A stretch of 64,000 bases of DNA from contig JBPCNX010000093.1 in the NCBI GenBank assembly GCA_051000815.1, forward strand, positions 30,226 through 94,225. The letters run 5' to 3'. Shown in pieces: positions 15,323-25,009 of the stretch (its first letter is position 1; every line of letters starts with the position of its first letter). Under the pieces are notes generated by a model. That model did no database searches, had not been told where the DNA came from, and saw only the letters and a program-made list of their open reading frames with translations. The translations under genes were made by a program, and so were the position numbers. The stretch is from PSRF01 sp051000815. Lineage in GTDB: Bacteria > Acidobacteriota > Blastocatellia > Pyrinomonadales > Pyrinomonadaceae.

Positions 15323-17599
15323 ATGATTACAAGTCTCCCACGGCGTGTGCCGAATCATTTCTCCAAGTCTGTTTATCTTATCCTTCAAGTTGCACTCTTG
15401 ATCGCTGCCGCAGGAGTATTCACAACGCTGCGCGCGGCAAGCAAACCGCCAATTCTGATGACTCAGGCTGCACCGTCGACTCGGGCCATCGCGTTTGAAT
15501 CTGTCACGATGAAGCCTGAACCGTTTTCACCGACTTCGACCGTTCAATTCAGCACTGACAATCGTACGCGGCTAGCCATCTTTGCGAGAGACCTCGAGCT
15601 ATATGCCGGTGAGGGAGTGAATGCCTTCTCAGCGGATGTGGAAGACGCTGCGGGTAAACGGTACCTGCTCAAGATTGAGTATGTGGGCCGGGTTCCCGGA
15701 TTCGAAGGCATAACGATGCTTATCGTCCGGTTGGCCGACGATCTCGGCAATGTTGGCGACGTCCTACTGAGCGTCAATTTACATGGGGTGGCGAGCAATC
15801 GCGTCCGCATTGCCATGGGAACGATCGGAGGCGGTCCGGGGGTTGACTCCTCCACTGAATACTCATCGCCTGCGCCTGCCGCGCCGCCGCCGCCGGATCC
15901 AATGGCGACGCCCGCTCCGTTTACCGGGTCCGCAACAGATGCCGATACAGTTCGTTTCCTCGAGCAAGCTTCGTGGGGAGTTCCCAGTCAGGCCGAAGTC
16001 AACCGCGTAAAAGCCATGGGCTTCAGAGCCTATCTGAACGAGCAGTTCAATTTGGCTGTGACGAATCCAGCGAAAGGTTCGAACTATCCCGATCTGCCAT
16101 TTCCTGTAGACGACCAGGGCACTGCCTGTCCCACTAGCAATCCGAATGATCCCAACTATAACCAGACGGTTTGTAACCGCGACAATTTTAGCTTGTATCC
16201 AATTCAACGCACCTTCTACTCAAATGCGCTTTACGGACAGGATCAGCTTCGTCAGCGGGTGGCGTTTGCTCTGCACCAAATTCTGGTCGTGTCGGGGTCC
16301 GGGGGACTCAATCGCGGAAGTTGGATGACGATGTACTTGCAGATGCTTGACCGTGGAGCGTTCGGCAACTATCGCACTCTGCTTGGAGAAATTACGCTGA
16401 ATCCAGCCATGGGCGAGTACCTCGACATGCGCCTGAGCACGCGAACCAATCCAAACGAGAATTGGGCTCGTGAGGTGCTGCAGCTCTTCTCAATTGGCGT
16501 TACGGAACTAAACCTGGACGGCTCGCCTAAACTGGACGCTCAAGGCGTTCCGATTCCGTCATACTCCCAGACTCACGTCAACGAATTCACGCGACTCTTT
16601 ACCGGCTGGAACTTTAATCCTGTGGCGAATCCCCCGTTCCCATCCGCCGGCACTACTAACTGGCGTGATCCGATGGTGCCTCGCGGCGGGAATAATCACG
16701 ACCTGGGCGCCAAGGTATTGTTGAATGGAGTGACTCTGGCTGCTTGTAGCGGAACCAGTCAGTCCTGTGCCCAATCAGACCTGACTGCCGGCTTGGACAA
16801 TATATTCAACCATCCGAATGTCGGTCCGTTTATCGCCAAGCAAATGATTCAGCATTTGGTCACGAGCAATCCGAGTGGTGCGTATGTCGAGCGTGTTTCC
16901 AGGGTTTTCAACAGCGACTGCGATGCTCTTTATCCCGAGGGATGCACGGGCGCTCGAGGCAACATGAGATCCGTGGTCCAGGCTGTTCTACTCGACCCCG
17001 AAGCCCGGGGTGATGTTAAAACAGATCCAAACTACGGTAAGTTGCGTGAACCCGCTCAGCACATCATCGGTGTCTTGCGCGCTCTCAACGTGAAGTCCTT
17101 TGATAAAACTTCAACCAGCGATGGGGTCCTGGGTATCAGGTCGTCGGTAGATTTTGCAGGCACACTTGATCAACCCATTTTTCTCCCGGCGACTGTTTTC
17201 AGCTATTACCAGCCGGGTTACGAAGTTCCCGGGATCAAACTCGTGGGCCCCGCATTTGGAATACTTTCAACAGCTACCACTTTACGGCGGGCGAATAACA
17301 TAAACACGCTCATTTACTCGGGTGTAACAGCCAATGCCACACCTGCGCAAAGTCCTGATCGTCCCCGAGGAACCTCAGTGGACCTTGCGAATCTTGAGGC
17401 CGTCGCGCTGACTCCCTCGGCAATGCTGGATCAACTCAATGCCCTGATGCTTCACGGTACGATGTCTACGCAAATGCGCACATCGCTGACTACAGCCATC
17501 AACGCCATTCCGACCACCGACACAAACTTTGCTCGCAAGCGAGCACAAATGGCTGCTTACCTGGTGGCAACATCTTCTCAGTACGACATACAGAGATAA
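15323..17599 (+). CDS. DUF1800 domain-containing secreted protein
   Basis: 758 aa with an N-terminal signal peptide/TM segment (about 14-38) and a GGAGAGAG ribosome site. A beta-rich N-terminal region of about 180 residues is joined by a Pro-rich linker to the DUF1800 domain: FLEQASWGVPSQAEVNRV, NWAREVLQLFSIGV, EFTRLFTGWNF, IAKQMIQHLVTSNPS. The next gene is a DUF1501 protein starting 6 bases later. This pair is a widespread conserved partnership in Planctomycetes, Acidobacteria and Proteobacteria, of unknown but presumably exported function. Confidence 0.92.
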   Translation: MITSLPRRVPNHFSKSVYLILQVALLIAAAGVFTTLRAASKPPILMTQAAPSTRAIAFESVTMKPEPFSPTSTVQFSTDNRTRLAIFARDLELYAGEGVNAFSADVEDAAGKRYLLKIEYVGRVPGFEGITMLIVRLADDLGNVGDVLLSVNLHGVASNRVRIAMGTIGGGPGVDSSTEYSSPAPAAPPPPDPMATPAPFTGSATDADTVRFLEQASWGVPSQAEVNRVKAMGFRAYLNEQFNLAVTNPAKGSNYPDLPFPVDDQGTACPTSNPNDPNYNQTVCNRDNFSLYPIQRTFYSNALYGQDQLRQRVAFALHQILVVSGSGGLNRGSWMTMYLQMLDRGAFGNYRTLLGEITLNPAMGEYLDMRLSTRTNPNENWAREVLQLFSIGVTELNLDGSPKLDAQGVPIPSYSQTHVNEFTRLFTGWNFNPVANPPFPSAGTTNWRDPMVPRGGNNHDLGAKVLLNGVTLAACSGTSQSCAQSDLTAGLDNIFNHPNVGPFIAKQMIQHLVTSNPSGAYVERVSRVFNSDCDALYPEGCTGARGNMRSVVQAVLLDPEARGDVKTDPNYGKLREPAQHIIGVLRALNVKSFDKTSTSDGVLGIRSSVDFAGTLDQPIFLPATVFSYYQPGYEVPGIKLVGPAFGILSTATTLRRANNINTLIYSGVTANATPAQSPDRPRGTSVDLANLEAVALTPSAMLDQLNALMLHGTMSTQMRTSLTTAINAIPTTDTNFARKRAQMAAYLVATSSQYDIQR

Positions 17600-17605
17600 C
17601 TTATC

Positions 17606-19033
17606 ATGGCTTCAACACGCAGAAACTTTCTTAGGACCAGCGCCTGCGCTTTGGGCGGAGTGGCCCTCGCTTCGACAGTCGATAGCCTTGGACTTGTGCA
17701 CGCGATGACGCCTCAGGCTGCCACCAGCTACAAAGCTCTTGTCTGCATCTTTCTGAACGGCGGAAACGACGGCAATAACTTGCTCGTGTCGCTTGACCAG
17801 TACAGTTCCTATGCCGCCTCACGAGGAGTTGATCTCGCTATTCCACAAGCGAACCTTCTCCCGGTTTCGCCTCTCAGCGGAGGCTCTTACGGCTTTCATC
17901 CAAACGTTCCGGAGATCAGGGATCTTTTTAACCAGAATAGATGCGCGGTGGTGAGTAATGTCGGCCCGCTGGTTGAACCGCTGACGAAGACCACCTACCA
18001 AAACGGAACGGGGAAGAAGCCACTCCAGCTTTTCTCACACTCGGATCAAATTGGCTTGTTCCAGACCGCCGTTGCGAATGAAGTCTTGCAGACAGGTTGG
18101 GGCGGACGCGTAGCCGACTTGACGATCCCGTTGAACGGCGCTGCCAGTTTTCCCCAGAACGTTTCGATTGCCGGCGTCAATCTGATTCTCACCGGTATCA
18201 ACACACGGCAACTGGCCATCGGCGACTCAAATACACCGCTCAATGCCGTACTTCCCCTTACCTCAGCACCAGGATCGAGTGGATATACAACGGCTCAAAA
18301 CACCGCTCGCAGGCTATCGTTCGATCAGATGCGGACAATGGAACTTAATCACCAGTTCATCAAAGCCGCCAGTGACACCCGGTCCAGTTCCTTGCAAACA
18401 AGCCAGGCGCTTGCCAGTGTCAATCCGGTCCTCACGACAGTCTTTCCCAACACATCGTTGGGTCGACAGCTATTGCAGGTGGCCCGGGTGATCAAAGCGA
18501 GCACTGACCCTACCGCGGGAATCAATATGAAGCGCCAGATTTTCTTTTGTCAGATCGGAGGCTTTGATACACACTCCGGACAGAAGGCGCTCAATAATGG
18601 TCAACCGGGCGGGCAGGATGGATTGTTGCTTCAGGTAAGCCAGGCCATCAAGGCTTTCTATGACGCCACTGTTGAATTGAATGTCCAAAATGACGTTACC
18701 GCTTTTACGTTGTCAGATTTCAGTCGCACGCTACAGCCAGCTGGAACCGGCGCCCAGGCCGGCAGCGACCATGCCTGGGGCAACCACCATCTGGTCATAG
18801 GAGGCGCAGTCTTGGGTAGGACGATCTATGGAGCCTATCCGACGTTGCAGCTCGGAGGTCCAAACGACACTGATAGCGGCGCCACGCCTCGAGGTCGGTG
18901 GATACCTACAACCTCTGTCGAACAGTTTGCGGCAACACTCGCCACCTGGTACGGATTGTCTACCAGCGATCTCGTTGGCGTCTTCCCGCTGATTGGGCGC
19001 TTCGCAACGCCAAATCTTGGTTTCATGGTGTAG
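17606..19033 (+). CDS. DUF1501 protein with Tat-type signal
   Basis: 475 aa. The N-terminus STRRNFLRTSACALGGVALA is a Tat-like signal (R-R-N-F-L), so it is likely exported folded. The body shows DUF1501 (sulfatase-like alkaline phosphatase superfamily) features: CIFLNGGNDGNNLLV, FFCQIGGFDTHSGQ, TLSDFSRTLQPAG and SDHAWGNHH. Conserved Asp/His pairs suggest a metal site. It is co-transcribed with the DUF1800 gene (6-base gap). Substrate unknown. Confidence 0.92.
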   Translation: MASTRRNFLRTSACALGGVALASTVDSLGLVHAMTPQAATSYKALVCIFLNGGNDGNNLLVSLDQYSSYAASRGVDLAIPQANLLPVSPLSGGSYGFHPNVPEIRDLFNQNRCAVVSNVGPLVEPLTKTTYQNGTGKKPLQLFSHSDQIGLFQTAVANEVLQTGWGGRVADLTIPLNGAASFPQNVSIAGVNLILTGINTRQLAIGDSNTPLNAVLPLTSAPGSSGYTTAQNTARRLSFDQMRTMELNHQFIKAASDTRSSSLQTSQALASVNPVLTTVFPNTSLGRQLLQVARVIKASTDPTAGINMKRQIFFCQIGGFDTHSGQKALNNGQPGGQDGLLLQVSQAIKAFYDATVELNVQNDVTAFTLSDFSRTLQPAGTGAQAGSDHAWGNHHLVIGGAVLGRTIYGAYPTLQLGGPNDTDSGATPRGRWIPTTSVEQFAATLATWYGLSTSDLVGVFPLIGRFATPNLGFMV

Positions 19034-19073
19034 CGGGCGATTGCTCAACGGTTAGCTTCCTTCTGATAAACTG

Positions 19074-19105
19074 AAATAGCCTGGCGTTGTTTGCCGGGCT
19101 ATTTT
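19074..19105 (+). terminator. Terminator after DUF1501 gene
   Basis: A 12-bp stem, AAATAGCCTGGC (19074-19085) and GCCGGGCTATTT (19093-19104), with one G-U pair and a 7-base loop, followed by TC. It closes the DUF1800/DUF1501 operon. Confidence 0.75.
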
Positions 19106-19138
19106 CAGATGGATTGTTTTCATCGGAGTTAGTCCCGA

Positions 19139-22100
19139 ATGCGCTTTGCTCCAACGCCAGGTTATGAAAAGGCGCGCTTAATAATACTTCCGTCTTTGCT
19201 TGCTGCGTTCCTCGGCTTGTTTCTTTCCCACAGCAACACCAGTCTACCGGTTCACGCTTTCTCATCCGGCCCACCGGCCGGTTATACCGGCGCACCCGGT
19301 GAAGAACCCGAAGCCTGTGCCGAATGCCACGTACCCGCCGACGCGGGAACCGGCAACATCTCTATCACCGCTCCGCAGAATTACATTCCGGGCCAGACCT
19401 ACGCCCTGACCGTAACTCACAACAACGCAGCCGACGCCACGCGCATTCGCTGGGGATTCCAACTGACAGCGCTGGATACAGGTGACGAAAAGGCAGGGAA
19501 CCTACAGAGCACTGATGTTCTTACCCAGGTGCTCAACAACCAGGGACCGGGCGGCGCCAGGCAATACATCGAACACACATCGGTAGGGACCTTTGTCGGC
19601 CAACAGCACACTGCGAGCTGGACCTTCAATTGGACGGCCCCGGCAACTGATGTTGGGCCGGTCTTATTTTATGCAGCAGGCAACCAGGCAAATAACGATG
19701 GCAATACTTCCGGAGACTACATTTATAAGACGTTTGTGATTTCGTCGCCCATTTCAGCTACGCCTGACTTCTCCCTAAGCGTAATTCCATCATCACGAAC
19801 GATCACCCCGGGCTCAGCGGCGCAATATGCGGTGACAGTGACTCCGCTGGCCGGGTTCACAGGAACTGTAAACTTGAGTGCCGGCAATCTGCCTTCCGGG
19901 GTGTCAGCCGGTTTCAACCCGACGTCGCTTAGCTTCACCGATGCAAATCCGAAGACCTCGACACTGACCCTCACGTCAACGGCAGGCACTCCACTGGGGA
20001 ACCACACGATTGACGTTACGGGTCAGTCGGGTTCTCTAATTCATACGTCACAGTTAATGCTCCGAGTGGTCAGCCCATTGAGCATAGATCTGTCAGTTAG
20101 CAAGACGGCTTCGCCCAATCCCGGTCAGGTGGGAATCAATCTCGCGTACCGAATCGCCGTCACCAACAATGGTCCGGCCGCGGCCACGAATGTAAATCTG
20201 ACTGACATGCTGCCGCCCGGAGCAGCTTTGGTCTCGACTACTTCAACCCAGGGGACGTGCGGCGGTATGACGACGATAAATTGCGCGCTGGGGACAGTGA
20301 ACGCTGGTGCTTCGGCAGTCACGACGATAACTGTCGCGCCCACCGCGCAGGGAGTCTTGGTAAATTCGGCGAGCGCGAACGCCAGCGAAACTGACTTTGA
20401 TCCCAACAACAACTCGGCGACTATCACAACCATCATCCAGCCCCTCGCACTCTCTCCGGTAATGCTTGACGACAATCTGACAGTCAGCACGGTTTTGGCG
20501 GGACTGGATCAACCGACCAGTATGGAGTTCATTGGTCCCAATGACTTTCTGATCCTGGAGAAGGCTACCGGAAGGGTCCGACGGATCTTGAATGGTGCAC
20601 TGCACAGCACCGTGCTCGACCTGCCTGTCAATTCGGCTTCCGAGCGCGGTTTACTGGGAATTGCTGTGCATCCCGGTTTTGCTTTGAATGGTTACGTCTA
20701 CTTGTTTTGGTCGGAGAGCACCACGGGCTCCGATACAACTAATGTCGATGCGTCGCCGCTGTTAGGCAATCGAGTTGATCGCTACGTGTGGAACGGCGCG
20801 ACGCTCACCTTCGACCGCAAGCTGATCAGTCTTCGTTCTTTACAGCAGGACGCTAACCAGACCTCGCGCGGAAATCACAATGGTGGAGTGCTGCGTTTCG
20901 GCCAGGACGGCAAGTTATACGTCATTTTCGGTGACAATGGCCGGCGCGGCTTGCTTCAGAACATCACGAGCGGCGGCCCTGTACCGGATGATCAGTTTGG
21001 GGGTCCGGAACCCGACGATGCTCATATGACCGGAGTAATCCTGCGGCTCAACGATGATGGCACAACCCCTTCTGACAATCCTTTCTTCAACGTCAACAGT
21101 GGACTGAGTGGAGAAGCTGCTGCAAATGTGAAGAAGATCTTTGCTTACGGAGTGCGGAATAGTTTTGGGATGGCATTCGATCCACTAACAGGAAACCTCT
21201 GGACGCAGGAGAACGGCGACGATGCTTTCGATGAGATCAATCGCGTTCGACCAGGTGCAAACGGCGGTTGGATTCAAGCCATGGGTCCGCTCAATCGCGT
21301 CGCAGAGTTCAAGGCTATTGAAAGTACTTACGGCGTCGGCGCGCTCCAGCAGGTGCGCTGGCCCCCGAGCAATATTGCCGATACCCCGCAAGCGGCTCTC
21401 GCGCGGCTTTATATGTTGCCCGGCGCTCAGTACACCGATCCGGAGTTCAGTTGGAAGTTTGCGGTTGCGCCTTCGCCGATTGGTTTCGTTCGTGGCAGAG
21501 GCCTGGGTCCGCAATTCGAAGGCGATCTGCTTGTAGGGGGATCGCGGGTTACCCTCTCAAACGGTTTCTTGTTCCGCTTCAAAATGTCGGCTGACCGGCA
21601 GCATTTCAGTTTTAGCGATCCGGGGCTGGCTGATCTTGTGGCGGACAATACTGACAAGTTTGATATCACTGAGAGCGAGAGTTTATTGATCGGTCGTGAT
21701 TTTGGAATTACCACCGATATTCAAACGGGACCGAATGGAAACGTCTACGTCGTCTCCCTGTCCAATGGCTCGGTTTACGAGATCAAGTCGAAGCCATCTC
21801 AGGTGTTTGTCGCCACACTCGGCGGCGCTCAGCAGGTCCCTGCAACGAATTCGACAGCTACTGGGGCCGCGTCGCTAATCCTCAGTCCGGACGAGGAGAC
21901 TGCACGCCTTTCGCTAAACTTTAGCGGACTAACGAGCCAGGAAACCGATGCCCACATTCACGGGCCCGCGGCGGTCGGAAGTAACGCCGCAGTATTGTTC
22001 CCGTTGCCACTGGGTCAGTTAAGCGATTTTGAAATTAGCTTAACCCCACAACAGGTTACCGATCTGAAGAATGGATTACTTTACGTCAACGTGCATACCA

Positions 22101-23221
22101 GCATGTTTCCCAATGGTGAGATCCGCGGGCAGTTTCAATCTTCAGCTTCTATCGGCGTTGTAGTCTCTGGTGCAACCAATTTTGGTGCGAAGGAAGGGCA
22201 GGGAGGTGCCGCGATTACTTTTACTCGACTTGGCAATACCTCCGCCGCTTCGACTGTTAGCTATGCAACCGGCGACACGGCAGGTCTCAGCAATTGCAAT
22301 GTCGTTAATGGTGTTGCTTCCTCACGCTGCGACTACGCCGCCTCAGTGGGCACGGTGACGTTTGCTGCGGGGGAAAGTTCCAGGACGATCTCGATTCCAA
22401 TCGTAGATGATTCTTACGCGGAAGGTCCTGAAACGTTTACGATCAGCCTCAGCAACCCTATTGGTGTGGTCCTCGGGCCACCAACTACGGCTGTAATTAC
22501 AATCAACGATAACGAGACCGTTGATGGACCCAATCCCATCGACCAGACGGCGTTCTTCGTGCGCCAGCACTATATTGATTTCCTGGGAAGAGAACCCGAT
22601 CCGCCTGGTTTCATTGCGTGGCAGAATGTGATTAATAACTGCCCACCGGGTGATATCACCTGCGATCGAGTTCACGTGTCTGGCAATTTCTACCAGTCGC
22701 CGGAATTTCAACAGCGCGGGTACTTTGTCTACCGCTTCTACCCGGTAGCGTTTGGCCGCAAGCCGGACTACATCGAGTTCATTCCGGACCTGGCACGCGT
22801 GAGCGGCTTCCTCAGCGATGCGCAGTTGGAAGCAGCAAGGGTTGCATTTGTAAACGATTTCATGACGCGTCCGCCGTTTGTTAGTCTGTATCCCCCCTCG
22901 CTTACGTCGACCGAGTACGTGGATGGGCTGTTGCAGAGGGCTGGAGTAACTCTTACCAACCGGCAGGCGTTGATTGATGCCCTCACAAACGGCACGAAGA
23001 CACGTGCCCAGGTATTGCGTGAGATTGCCGAGAGTCCTGAAGTGTCTGTGAAATATTTCAACCAGGCGTTTGTCGTAATGCAATACTTTGGATACTTGAG
23101 GCGGGATCCGGACGTCTTGTATTTGGCTTGGATTCAGGAACTCAACTCAACCGGTAATGCGCGAACCATGGTCAATGGTTTCGTTAACTCCCTGGAATAT
23201 CGCTTCCGTTTTGGACCTTGA
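19139..23221 (+). CDS. Giant secreted mosaic: CxxCH anchor-V, DUF11, PQQ sugar dehydrogenase, CHRD, Calx-beta, DUF4214
   Basis: 1360 aa with a signal peptide ending near residue 40. Approximate domain order: choice-of-anchor V-like domain with a single haem-type motif CAECH (60-64), 41-195; Ig-like, 200-312; DUF11, 314-434; glucose/sorbosone-type six-bladed propeller, 437-886 (RGLLGIAVHPGF, GNHNGGVLRFGQDGKLYV, YGVRNSFGMAFDP); CHRD, 890-1000 (DAHIHGPA); Calx-beta, 1004-1127; DUF4214, 1134-1359 (FVRQHYIDFLGREPDPPGF). I infer an extracellular oxidoreductase tethered through adhesion domains. Whether haem or PQQ is bound is not proven. Confidence 0.88.
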   Translation: MRFAPTPGYEKARLIILPSLLAAFLGLFLSHSNTSLPVHAFSSGPPAGYTGAPGEEPEACAECHVPADAGTGNISITAPQNYIPGQTYALTVTHNNAADATRIRWGFQLTALDTGDEKAGNLQSTDVLTQVLNNQGPGGARQYIEHTSVGTFVGQQHTASWTFNWTAPATDVGPVLFYAAGNQANNDGNTSGDYIYKTFVISSPISATPDFSLSVIPSSRTITPGSAAQYAVTVTPLAGFTGTVNLSAGNLPSGVSAGFNPTSLSFTDANPKTSTLTLTSTAGTPLGNHTIDVTGQSGSLIHTSQLMLRVVSPLSIDLSVSKTASPNPGQVGINLAYRIAVTNNGPAAATNVNLTDMLPPGAALVSTTSTQGTCGGMTTINCALGTVNAGASAVTTITVAPTAQGVLVNSASANASETDFDPNNNSATITTIIQPLALSPVMLDDNLTVSTVLAGLDQPTSMEFIGPNDFLILEKATGRVRRILNGALHSTVLDLPVNSASERGLLGIAVHPGFALNGYVYLFWSESTTGSDTTNVDASPLLGNRVDRYVWNGATLTFDRKLISLRSLQQDANQTSRGNHNGGVLRFGQDGKLYVIFGDNGRRGLLQNITSGGPVPDDQFGGPEPDDAHMTGVILRLNDDGTTPSDNPFFNVNSGLSGEAAANVKKIFAYGVRNSFGMAFDPLTGNLWTQENGDDAFDEINRVRPGANGGWIQAMGPLNRVAEFKAIESTYGVGALQQVRWPPSNIADTPQAALARLYMLPGAQYTDPEFSWKFAVAPSPIGFVRGRGLGPQFEGDLLVGGSRVTLSNGFLFRFKMSADRQHFSFSDPGLADLVADNTDKFDITESESLLIGRDFGITTDIQTGPNGNVYVVSLSNGSVYEIKSKPSQVFVATLGGAQQVPATNSTATGAASLILSPDEETARLSLNFSGLTSQETDAHIHGPAAVGSNAAVLFPLPLGQLSDFEISLTPQQVTDLKNGLLYVNVHTSMFPNGEIRGQFQSSASIGVVVSGATNFGAKEGQGGAAITFTRLGNTSAASTVSYATGDTAGLSNCNVVNGVASSRCDYAASVGTVTFAAGESSRTISIPIVDDSYAEGPETFTISLSNPIGVVLGPPTTAVITINDNETVDGPNPIDQTAFFVRQHYIDFLGREPDPPGFIAWQNVINNCPPGDITCDRVHVSGNFYQSPEFQQRGYFVYRFYPVAFGRKPDYIEFIPDLARVSGFLSDAQLEAARVAFVNDFMTRPPFVSLYPPSLTSTEYVDGLLQRAGVTLTNRQALIDALTNGTKTRAQVLREIAESPEVSVKYFNQAFVVMQYFGYLRRDPDVLYLAWIQELNSTGNARTMVNGFVNSLEYRFRFGP

Positions 23222-23225
23222 CCCT

Positions 23226-23585
23226 CTAGCGAATCCCCAACATCAACAGCGCCGACCGATCAGACACGGGTTTTTCTGCAGAATTCAGCCACTCGCGATA
23301 GGGTGCGAGTTCCTCATCTGTCAGGGGGCGATTGCCAAGTCGCGCGGCGGGCGTGCGTTCAAAGGCCCGGTCAGTCAGTGCGAGATGAGAATTTCGAATA
23401 TGGAGGGCGCCAGTCTGAGCCAAAGCGCTTTCGGCGTCTTCTACTGACGGAAAAAACTCTTCATAGGCCAGCAGGTGCCAGACAGTATTTTGTCCCTCGC
23501 CTTCGACTGCCAATATACGGAGCAGGCCGTATCCGCTTTCAAGCTGAAATAGAAGATCGTCACCGGGCGAGAAGGACGGAGCCAT
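23226..23585 (-). CDS. Conserved hypothetical protein
   Basis: 119 aa from the ATG at 23585; upstream residues in frame look unconserved, and there is no clear ribosome site. The sequence starts APSFSPGDDLLFQLESGYGL and contains VWHLLAYEEFFPSVEDAESAL, LALTDRAFERTPAARL and a final SDRSALLMLGIR. I believe it belongs to a small hypothetical family found in Acidobacteriota, but I know no function. No signal peptide or TM segment, so it is cytoplasmic. It is convergent with the giant mosaic gene, 4 bases apart. Confidence 0.7.
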   Translation of the reverse strand: MAPSFSPGDDLLFQLESGYGLLRILAVEGEGQNTVWHLLAYEEFFPSVEDAESALAQTGALHIRNSHLALTDRAFERTPAARLGNRPLTDEELAPYREWLNSAEKPVSDRSALLMLGIR

Positions 23586-23652
23586 AAAACGCAGTCTATC
23601 ACGCAAGCCCTCTTAAACTTTTGCCCAACTAAACTTCCTGGCTTTTGAATAG

Positions 23653-23738
23653 TTCGTGAAGCTTCGTGTTTTTTCGTGGTTTCGTTAGTTATGTGGTTCA
23701 GCGAACACGATCCACGAATCAACACGAAGCGTCACGAA
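23653..23738. repeat. 27-bp inverted repeat of TTCGTG units
   Basis: The left arm at 23653-23679 and right arm at 23712-23738 are inverted copies with 3 mismatches in 27, spacer 32. Each arm carries three TTCGTG-type words. Related single arms occur at 11351-11417. A T-rich TTTTTTGTGCAAAGC word at 23773-23787 matches the outer repeat of the block at 14690-14993. Confidence 0.7.
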
Positions 23739-23861
23739 TGTAAAGAGCGTTGCATTCCTCTTCAGAGTCCGACTTTTTTGTGCAAAGCACTCAGAACTCA
23801 AACTGAACCAAAACTCTAAAATTGCAAATCCAAAAGCTCAACTCTAGAATCACTCACCAGT

Positions 23862-24416
23862 ATGAGTCAGGTAGATTCGAAGAAAGACTACTACGCCATT
23901 ATTGGCGCAGATGAGGGGGCGACGAGCCGTGACCTTGAACGGCTATACAAGCGCAAAGCGGCGCGTCTCCATCCTGACCGAGGTGGCAGTGAGGAGGACA
24001 TGAAGACGCTGAACGAGGCGTATGGTGTGCTGAAAGATGAGAACACTCGCCGAGAATATGATGGCCAACGCAATAGACCGAAGCCCGGAGCTTTACGCCC
24101 GTCGGCTCCCGCAGCTAAGGATATAGGATTCTTTGGTCGTGGTCTGAGCGCCTTTCTTTGTTTGCTGCTGGGACTGTTTCTCTTGTTCCTGGTTCGTTTT
24201 CAGTGGTTCTGGTTTTTGTGGCCCCTAGCGATCCTGGCTGTCGTTGTGATTCTTTTCGGAGTGGCAATGGCACACAACGCCATGGTTGCGGTCAACGCCT
24301 CACTCCCGGTTAGTAATCCCCTGAGGAGACACAGGTCAGTGCGGGAAACGATGTTTTGGTTCGCGGTCTGCGCCGGCGGATACGGTGTTTATCTGCTGCT
24401 CACAGCTGTAGGTTGA
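23862..24416 (+). CDS. Membrane-anchored J-domain protein
   Basis: 184 aa. Residues 8-66 form a DnaJ domain (KDYYAIIGADEGATSRDLER, HPD at 37-39, LNEAYGVLKDENTRREYD). A short linker follows, then two or three hydrophobic segments (about 88-130 and 163-182). J-domains stimulate the ATPase of DnaK; a membrane-bound form suggests recruitment of Hsp70 to the inner membrane. There are no G/F or zinc-finger regions, so it is not DnaJ itself. The VOC gene follows within 1 base. Confidence 0.88.
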   Translation: MSQVDSKKDYYAIIGADEGATSRDLERLYKRKAARLHPDRGGSEEDMKTLNEAYGVLKDENTRREYDGQRNRPKPGALRPSAPAAKDIGFFGRGLSAFLCLLLGLFLLFLVRFQWFWFLWPLAILAVVVILFGVAMAHNAMVAVNASLPVSNPLRRHRSVRETMFWFAVCAGGYGVYLLLTAVG

Positions 24417-24417
24417 T

Positions 24418-24801
24418 TTGGAACGGCAAATCAAAATAAGCGGAATGGATCTGTTGTTTCTCGAGGTGAATAGCCTCGAGGAGTCGCTGGCGTTTTATAA
24501 CGACCAACTCGGTTTCGAAGTCGATTCAAATAACCCAGCGACGGAACCACCGATGGCTACTCTGCGTGCGGGCAACTTGCGCATCACCCTCGCTCAGAAT
24601 CTGGAGACGATGCTGCGGAGGGGGCGCGGCGTACACTTTTTTCTCGGCGTGGAAGACGTCGACGCTTACTATCAGCAACTCATCGATAAGGGTGTGGAAC
24701 TCAAGCCGCCGATTGACGAAGGTTGGGGCGGACGATTTATCACATTGCAGGATCCCGACAAGTACCGCTTCTTCTTCGTGACCTGGGCTGAAAAGGTTTG
24801 A
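24418..24801 (+). CDS. VOC-family (glyoxalase-like) protein
   Basis: 127 aa; TTG start adjoining the J-domain gene stop. An ATG at 24445 would shorten it by 9 residues. Glyoxalase fold: LLFLEVNSLEESLAFYNDQLGFEV and the C-terminal half RGVHFFLGVEDVDAYYQQL then GGRFITLQDPDKYRFFFV. Such proteins include dioxygenases, glyoxalase I and resistance proteins; substrate unknown. The tight spacing suggests translational coupling with the J-domain gene. Confidence 0.85.
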   Translation: MERQIKISGMDLLFLEVNSLEESLAFYNDQLGFEVDSNNPATEPPMATLRAGNLRITLAQNLETMLRRGRGVHFFLGVEDVDAYYQQLIDKGVELKPPIDEGWGGRFITLQDPDKYRFFFVTWAEKV

Positions 24802-24828
24802 GTCAGTCTACCGCGGCTGGGTCTCAAG

Positions 24829-24916
24829 ATTGCCAATTGCTCAATGCCAATAGCCGATTAACAACTGGCGGGACTAAACAATTGGCATTGGAAATCGACA
24901 ATTGGCAATTACAAGG
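24829..24916. repeat. Imperfect inverted repeat of ATTGCCAATTG words
   Basis: ATTGCCAATTG and CAATGCCAAT near 24829-24855 face CAATTGGCATTGG and CAATTGGCAAT near 24880-24916. It is a non-coding palindromic element between the VOC and radical SAM genes. Confidence 0.5.
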
Positions 24917-25009
24917 AACTAGGCTGCATCGTGGAGCGCCTCTGACCGACTCGCCAAACAAATCTCAATCTGTTATTCTGCGTTGCATAGATAGGACAGG
25001 ATTGCACGC

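Noticed and set aside
22343..23083. 246-codon minus-strand open frame inside the mosaic gene
   Set aside because: A shadow of the DUF4214/Calx-beta coding sequence; no ribosome site, and its composition is that of an antisense frame.
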